From contig QCJQ01000009.1 in the NCBI GenBank assembly GCA_003215935.1, positions 1-34,224 on the forward strand: a DNA stretch of 34,224 nucleotides, written 5' to 3'. The translations under genes were made by a program, and so were the position numbers. The notes under the pieces are model-generated. The model saw only the letters and a list, made by a program, of their open reading frames with translations. It was not told where the DNA came from and searched no databases. The DNA is from Prochlorococcus sp. AG-409-D09. GTDB taxonomy: Bacteria; Cyanobacteriota; Cyanobacteriia; PCC-6307; Cyanobiaceae. The first letter of the stretch is position 1, and every line of letters starts with the position of its first letter. Below are positions 30,616 through 34,224 of the stretch, in pieces.

Positions 30616-31319
30616 AACAAATAATCGCAGTACATGGCTGGGGAGGAGACAGTGGAAGATGGAAGGACTGGATTGAAGCTTTCAAAAAGGACAAATGGCT
30701 ATGGAAAAGCTTTGATAGAGGTTATGGAGAAATTTCATCTGCCACTCCTCAATGGAGTAATAGAGGTAGTAACAACGTAACCTCAAGAAATGTAGTTATC
30801 TGTCATTCATTAGGCCTACATCTTATCAAGAGTAATATTCTTGAAAAAGCAACTGATGTTGTTCTCCTTAGTAGCTTCAGTAGATTCATTCCTCAAGAAA
30901 AAAGTAGTAGATCATTGCGAATAGCATTGAATGGGATGGAGAAAGCTTTAGGAACTCAAAAAGAAAAAACAATGTTCATAAACTTTTTACGCAAATGTGA
31001 ATACCCCTCTTTCAAAGAGTTTCAACCTAAAACTACATTACTTACGAAGCTTTCTTTAAATGGAAGAAAAAAACTCAAAGAAGACCTCCAATTGCTTATT
31101 AAAAGTAATTCATTACCAGCAAATTTTCCTTCTAATGCAAGAGTTTTAGCAATACATGGAAATGAAGATTTGATAATCAATCAATCAATCAAAGATCAAC
31201 TAATACATGATTTAAATTTGCATCTCAACCAACCAGCCATTAATTGGAATATCCCTAAAATAGGTCACACTTTAAACAATAAAGAAATAATATTAAAAGT
31301 AAAAAAATGGCTGAAATAA
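30612..31319 (+). CDS. bioK: Pimeloyl-ACP methyl ester esterase, BioK-type
   Basis: Alpha/beta hydrolase of 235 aa placed between bioF and bioC. It starts with the oxyanion-hole HGW (IIAVHGWGGDSGRWKDW). The nucleophile elbow is CHSLG with Ser66, an atypical Cys in place of the first Gly of GxSxG; Asp186 (HGNEDLIINQ) and His219 (IGHTLNN) complete the triad. It is not clearly BioH by sequence. By position and host type it fits BioK, the picocyanobacterial replacement for BioH that hydrolyses pimeloyl-ACP methyl ester. It overlaps bioF by 4 bases and bioC by 13. Function is inferred from context plus triad; the catalytic fold is well supported. Confidence 0.8.
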   Translation: MKQIIAVHGWGGDSGRWKDWIEAFKKDKWLWKSFDRGYGEISSATPQWSNRGSNNVTSRNVVICHSLGLHLIKSNILEKATDVVLLSSFSRFIPQEKSSRSLRIALNGMEKALGTQKEKTMFINFLRKCEYPSFKEFQPKTTLLTKLSLNGRKKLKEDLQLLIKSNSLPANFPSNARVLAIHGNEDLIINQSIKDQLIHDLNLHLNQPAINWNIPKIGHTLNNKEIILKVKKWLK

Positions 31320-32077
31320 ATTCTATGGATTTTAAATGGGAAAAACAAATAAAAAATAACTTCGGGAATGCGGCTCTTAATTACAATGAAGGAGCAGTCA
31401 TTCAAAAGGAAATTGCGTTTAAATTGGCAAATCTATGCTTAAAATATCCTATTCCAGATGGAATTTGGGTTGATCTTGGTTCAGGGACAGGTATTTTAGC
31501 TGACTTCCTAGAAGAGATAAAACCATATAAATCAATAGTCAGGCTTGATTACTCACAAAGAATGCTTAATCAACAAAACCAACTCAAACAAAACTACAAT
31601 TGGAATCTTAATGAGGGATTACCTTTTTGGCGTAATCGTCCAACTCTTTTTGCCTCAAGTTTTGCATTGCATTGGCTAAATAATCCTAGTCAAAGACTTA
31701 GAGAATGGTTTGCAGCCTTATCTCCAGGTGGATGGATTGCTTTAGCCGTACCTATTGAAGGGAGTTTTCCAGAATGGAAGTCAGCAGCATTAAAAGCTAA
31801 CGTAAAATTTTCTGCGATTTCTTTCCCTTCTCAACAAGAACTTCTCAATACATTTTCAAAACATATCCGCTACCAAAAATTACATAAAATTACTCAATCC
31901 TCAAAAACAGTCGGCACACTATTAAAACCAATTAAAAAAGTAGGTGCTCAAAGCAGTTCTGTTAATTCACTTAGTGTCGGAGAATGGCGTCAAATACAAT
32001 TAGAATGGCCTAAAAGTATTTCAGAAGAAAATCTAGTTCTAACATGGCTCATTCAAATAGTCTTAATCCAAAAATGA
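31307..32077 (+). CDS. bioC: Malonyl-ACP O-methyltransferase
   Basis: SAM-dependent methyltransferase that caps malonyl-ACP so fatty-acid synthesis can make the pimeloyl chain. The 256-aa protein has the N-terminal IKNNFGNAALNYNEGAVIQK (FGxAAxxYxxxAxxQ pattern of BioC), motif I WVDLGSGTGILADFLEE, an acidic loop at VRLDYSQRML, and SSFALHWLNNPSQRLREW, which matches the NLALQWCxD-type BioC motif. ATG 31307 overlaps bioK by 13 bases; ATG 31325 (MDFKWEKQ) is a plausible later start. Its stop overlaps the preferred bioD start as ATGA. Confidence 0.93.
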   Translation: MAEINSMDFKWEKQIKNNFGNAALNYNEGAVIQKEIAFKLANLCLKYPIPDGIWVDLGSGTGILADFLEEIKPYKSIVRLDYSQRMLNQQNQLKQNYNWNLNEGLPFWRNRPTLFASSFALHWLNNPSQRLREWFAALSPGGWIALAVPIEGSFPEWKSAALKANVKFSAISFPSQQELLNTFSKHIRYQKLHKITQSSKTVGTLLKPIKKVGAQSSSVNSLSVGEWRQIQLEWPKSISEENLVLTWLIQIVLIQK

Positions 32078-32730
32078 CTTTATTTCATAAGGGTTTAATC
32101 GTTTGCGGAACAGATACAGATGTTGGGAAAACAATTATCAGTAGCCTCTTAGTCCAAGGACTGAATGCACAGTACTGGAAACCAATCCAAAGTGGTCTCA
32201 TTGACGGTAGTGATACTAAGTATGTGCAACAACTTCTAGGGTTAAAAGATGAAAATTTTATAGACGAAATATATAAATTCAAAGCACCAGTCTCGCCACA
32301 TTGGGCTGCTGAAAAAGAAGGTACTGTGATTGATGTATCAAAAATAAATATACCTATTATTAAGAAACCTCTCGTAATAGAAACCGCTGGAGGGTTACTG
32401 GTACCAATTAATAGGCAAAAACTTCAAATTGATATGATTAAAGATTGGGCCTTACCCATTGTTTTAGTAGCAAGATCAGGATTAGGGACACTTAATCACA
32501 CTCTACTTAGTATTGAAGCTCTCAAAACAAGAGGAATTCCACTCAAGGGGATAATTTTAAATGGATCACTACACAAAGATAATCCTCAAACCATAGAAGA
32601 ATTTAGTGGAATACCTATTCTTGCTCAAATACCAATTTTCAAAAATCTTTCTCCACAAACTCTTGAGAAAGAATGGCATCAGCAAAACTTAAATAAAACC
32701 TTTAAAGAATTTATTGACACTCAAAAATAG
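32074..32730 (+). CDS. bioD: Dethiobiotin synthetase
   Basis: ATP-dependent carboxylase closing the ureido ring of dethiobiotin. From ATG 32074 it is 218 aa: P-loop GTDTDVGKT at 12-20, YWKPIQSG with the substrate-contacting Lys, FKAPVSPHWAAEKEG, and the VIETAGGLLVPI motif. I choose 32074 because it overlaps the bioC stop as ATGA and starts five residues before the first conserved strand. The in-frame ATG 32044 would add MAHSNSLNPK and overlap bioC by 34 bases. The antisense frame at 32085-32282 is a shadow. Confidence 0.94.
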   Translation: MTLFHKGLIVCGTDTDVGKTIISSLLVQGLNAQYWKPIQSGLIDGSDTKYVQQLLGLKDENFIDEIYKFKAPVSPHWAAEKEGTVIDVSKINIPIIKKPLVIETAGGLLVPINRQKLQIDMIKDWALPIVLVARSGLGTLNHTLLSIEALKTRGIPLKGIILNGSLHKDNPQTIEEFSGIPILAQIPIFKNLSPQTLEKEWHQQNLNKTFKEFIDTQK

Positions 32731-33069
32731 CACTAATTAATTTGAAAACCTAACTTCAATCAAAATTGGATTCAACTTACACTTTTCAATATTTATAGGT
32801 CCTGCTCCTATATTACCTAATAACTACTAAACACTCTATACCTATTCATGACTCCTCTTTATTTCAATGGCCTCTCTCTAATAATTACCACATCAACCTA
32901 AGATTTCACTTCTATAAAAAGCATGTGGATTTAAATGATTTAATTTATGAAATTTGTTCTTCTTTGTAGTACATTTTACAAATATGCTGAAGAGTTTTAG
33001 CAGATTTCTTTCGAGCATGATTAAATACAGTTCATGAAAAATCAATAAGCCAAAACAAAATTCAAAAGC
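32731..33069 (+). other. Non-coding gap inside the biotin cluster, bioD to bioA
   Basis: 339 bases with no supported gene; only very short frames (17 codons or so at 32848 and 32985). Two small stem-loops are visible: TATAGG/CCTATA (32794-32812, 7-nt loop) and a 7-bp stem with one G-U pair at 32985-33002 (TGCTGAA arm, GAGT loop). Neither is followed by a U tract. TATAAA near 32913 could be a -10 box for a separate bioA transcript with a leader of roughly 150 nt, but no -35 box is clear. The other genes of this cluster overlap, so this gap stands out. Confidence 0.4.
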
Positions 33070-34224
33070 ATGGATCTTCTAACTAATTCAGAGAATTTAC
33101 GTCAAAAAAATTGGCATCCAAATATCTGGCCTCCGTTTACTCAAATCGCCTCAAGTAAACCGCCAATCAAAATTGAGACAGCAAAAGATGCTTTGTTAAT
33201 TCCCAATGAAGGAGCTCCAATTATTGATGCTATAAGTAGTTGGTGGGTCACTCTGCATGGACATGCAAACCCATATATCGCTAATGCTATTGCATCACAA
33301 GCAAATCAATTAGAACAAATAATTTTTGCAGATTTTGTTCATCCTCAAGCTGAACGTATTGCAAAAAGACTCAGCAAAATCACTGGATTAGAAAAAGCAT
33401 TTTTTTCAGATAATGGATCTACAGCTGTTGAAGTTGCCTTAAAAATGGCCTGCCAATGGTGGAAAAATAAAGGAGATTCTCGATCACAAATCATTGCATT
33501 TGAGGGCGCATACCATGGCGATACTTTTGGTGCAATGGCTGTAGGTGAAAGAAATCTTTTTAGCGAACCATTTGAAGACATGCTCTTCCCAGTAAGTCGA
33601 TTACCATGGCCTGCAACCTGGTGGGATGATCAAGAAGTTGAAGAAAGGGAAAACATTGTTTTAAAAAAACTAGAGTGCCTTTTAGAGACTCCAACAATTG
33701 CTGTAATTCTTGAGCCATTAGTCCAAGGTGCAGGAGGAATGTCTATGGTCAGGCCTCAATTTCTAAAAGCAATTGAAGAAAGAGTCAGACAAGCCGATTC
33801 ATTGCTGATAACAGATGAAGTAATGACTGGATTTGGCCGCTGTGGCGAATTATTTGCTTTTCAACGTGCAGGCATAACACCTGATTTTATTTCAATCTCG
33901 AAAGGTTTAACTGGCGGATTTCTTCCAATGGGAATAACCATGGCCAGCAAAAAGATCTTTGAAATTTTTGTCGGAGAAGAGCCAAGACTCACCTTATGGC
34001 ATGGGCATAGTTTTACCGCAAATCCCCTTGGCTGTGCTGCAGCAAATGCCAGCTTAGATCTTTTAGAAAAAGAACCCACCCTCTATAAATCCTTTGAATT
34101 ACGTCATTTGCCACATCTCAAAAAACTTTCAAAGAACAAAAATATAGTAAGACCTCGTATAACAGGCACTATCGCAGCTTTTGATATTAAAATTAAGGAC
34201 AAAAATAATTATTTAAATTCGATA
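33070..34224 (+). CDS. bioA: Adenosylmethionine-8-amino-7-oxononanoate aminotransferase (3'-truncated by window edge)
   Basis: PLP aminotransferase making 7,8-diaminopelargonate from the BioF product. The frame is open from ATG 33070 for 385 codons to the window end (about 430 aa is usual), so the C-terminus lies outside. It reads MDLLTNSENLRQKNWHPNIW, then PPFTQ and ISSWWVTLHGHANPYIANAI. EKAFFSDNGSTAVEVALKMA, AYHGDTFGAMAVGERNLFS and LLITDEVMTGFGRCG follow, with PLP lysine Lys278 in ISISKGLTGGFLPMG and LWHGHSFTANPLGCAA after it. The TLHGHANP and SWW features are BioA-like rather than generic class III aminotransferase. No ribosome site is clear before the ATG. It is the cluster's last gene in view, set off by 339 bases. 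Confidence 0.96.
   Translation, partial: MDLLTNSENLRQKNWHPNIWPPFTQIASSKPPIKIETAKDALLIPNEGAPIIDAISSWWVTLHGHANPYIANAIASQANQLEQIIFADFVHPQAERIAKRLSKITGLEKAFFSDNGSTAVEVALKMACQWWKNKGDSRSQIIAFEGAYHGDTFGAMAVGERNLFSEPFEDMLFPVSRLPWPATWWDDQEVEERENIVLKKLECLLETPTIAVILEPLVQGAGGMSMVRPQFLKAIEERVRQADSLLITDEVMTGFGRCGELFAFQRAGITPDFISISKGLTGGFLPMGITMASKKIFEIFVGEEPRLTLWHGHSFTANPLGCAAANASLDLLEKEPTLYKSFELRHLPHLKKLSKNKNIVRPRITGTIAAFDIKIKDKNNYLNSI

Noticed and set aside
32848-32901. 17-codon frame starting MTPLYFNGLSL in the bioD to bioA gap
   Set aside because: Too short, no ribosome site and no coding evidence.
33345-33581. 78-aa minus-strand frame (and another at 33861-34079)
   Set aside because: Both are antisense to bioA, whose plus-strand frame is open and conserved through to the window edge.

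Overview
The window looks like core chromosome of a marine picocyanobacterium, most likely a low-light-type Prochlorococcus. The evidence is the AT-rich base composition (roughly a third G+C by eye, not computed), short gaps, SD-poor and often GTG/TTG starts, a cyanobacterial ATP synthase operon with both b' and b, the plastid/cyanobacterial ribosomal protein PSRP-3, System II cytochrome c maturation genes, and a BioK-type biotin esterase gene. The clade is inferred from family knowledge, not from a search. I saw no rRNA, tRNA, CRISPR array, insertion sequence, phage gene or attachment site.

Layout. 1-1675 (+): end of atpD (beta; its start lies outside the window) and atpC (epsilon), separated by a long inverted repeat. 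1751-4471: PSRP-3/Ycf65 (-) with an apparent one-base frameshift in a G6 run, a HAD hydrolase (+) and an M24 aminopeptidase (-). 4570-10355 (+): a tight run of CNNM/CBS membrane protein, Era-like GTPase with DUF697, nadD, nadE (joined by ATGA/GTGA overlaps), then alanine dehydrogenase. 10364-11708 (-): a DUF3326 protein and a 64-aa unknown. 11787-17716 (-): the main ATP synthase operon, transcribed atp1-atpB(a)-atpE(c)-b'-atpF(b)-atpH(delta)-atpA(alpha)-atpG(gamma). 17717-18109: AT-rich divergent regulatory gap. 18110-21404 (+): ftsW, ccdA, ccs1. 21357-23394: queF (-), a 76-aa unknown (+), glnB (+), tlyA (-). 23492-26546 (+): an 86-aa unknown, purB and fumC. 26563-29346 (-): a Ski2/Mtr4-type helicase. 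29473-34224 (+): biotin genes bioF-bioK-bioC-bioD, a 339-base gap and bioA, which runs off the window.

How the genes work together. The two atp clusters encode all of F1Fo plus Atp1. They converge on each other from about 10 kb apart, so the beta/epsilon and the alpha/gamma/delta/Fo transcripts must be balanced from separate promoters. nadD and nadE perform the last two steps of NAD synthesis. ccdA and ccs1 carry reductant and heme to c-type cytochromes. bioC and bioK start and finish the pimeloyl-ACP stage, and bioF, bioA and bioD build the rings' precursors up to dethiobiotin; bioB is not in the window.

I did not find a convincing new multi-gene system. The most notable signals are the PSRP-3 frameshift, stem-loops or odd leaders at the ATP synthase gene junctions where subunit stoichiometry changes, a 45-nt G-free leader before atpA, and a PII protein with Phe at the classical Tyr51 site preceded by an uncharacterised 76-aa ORF.
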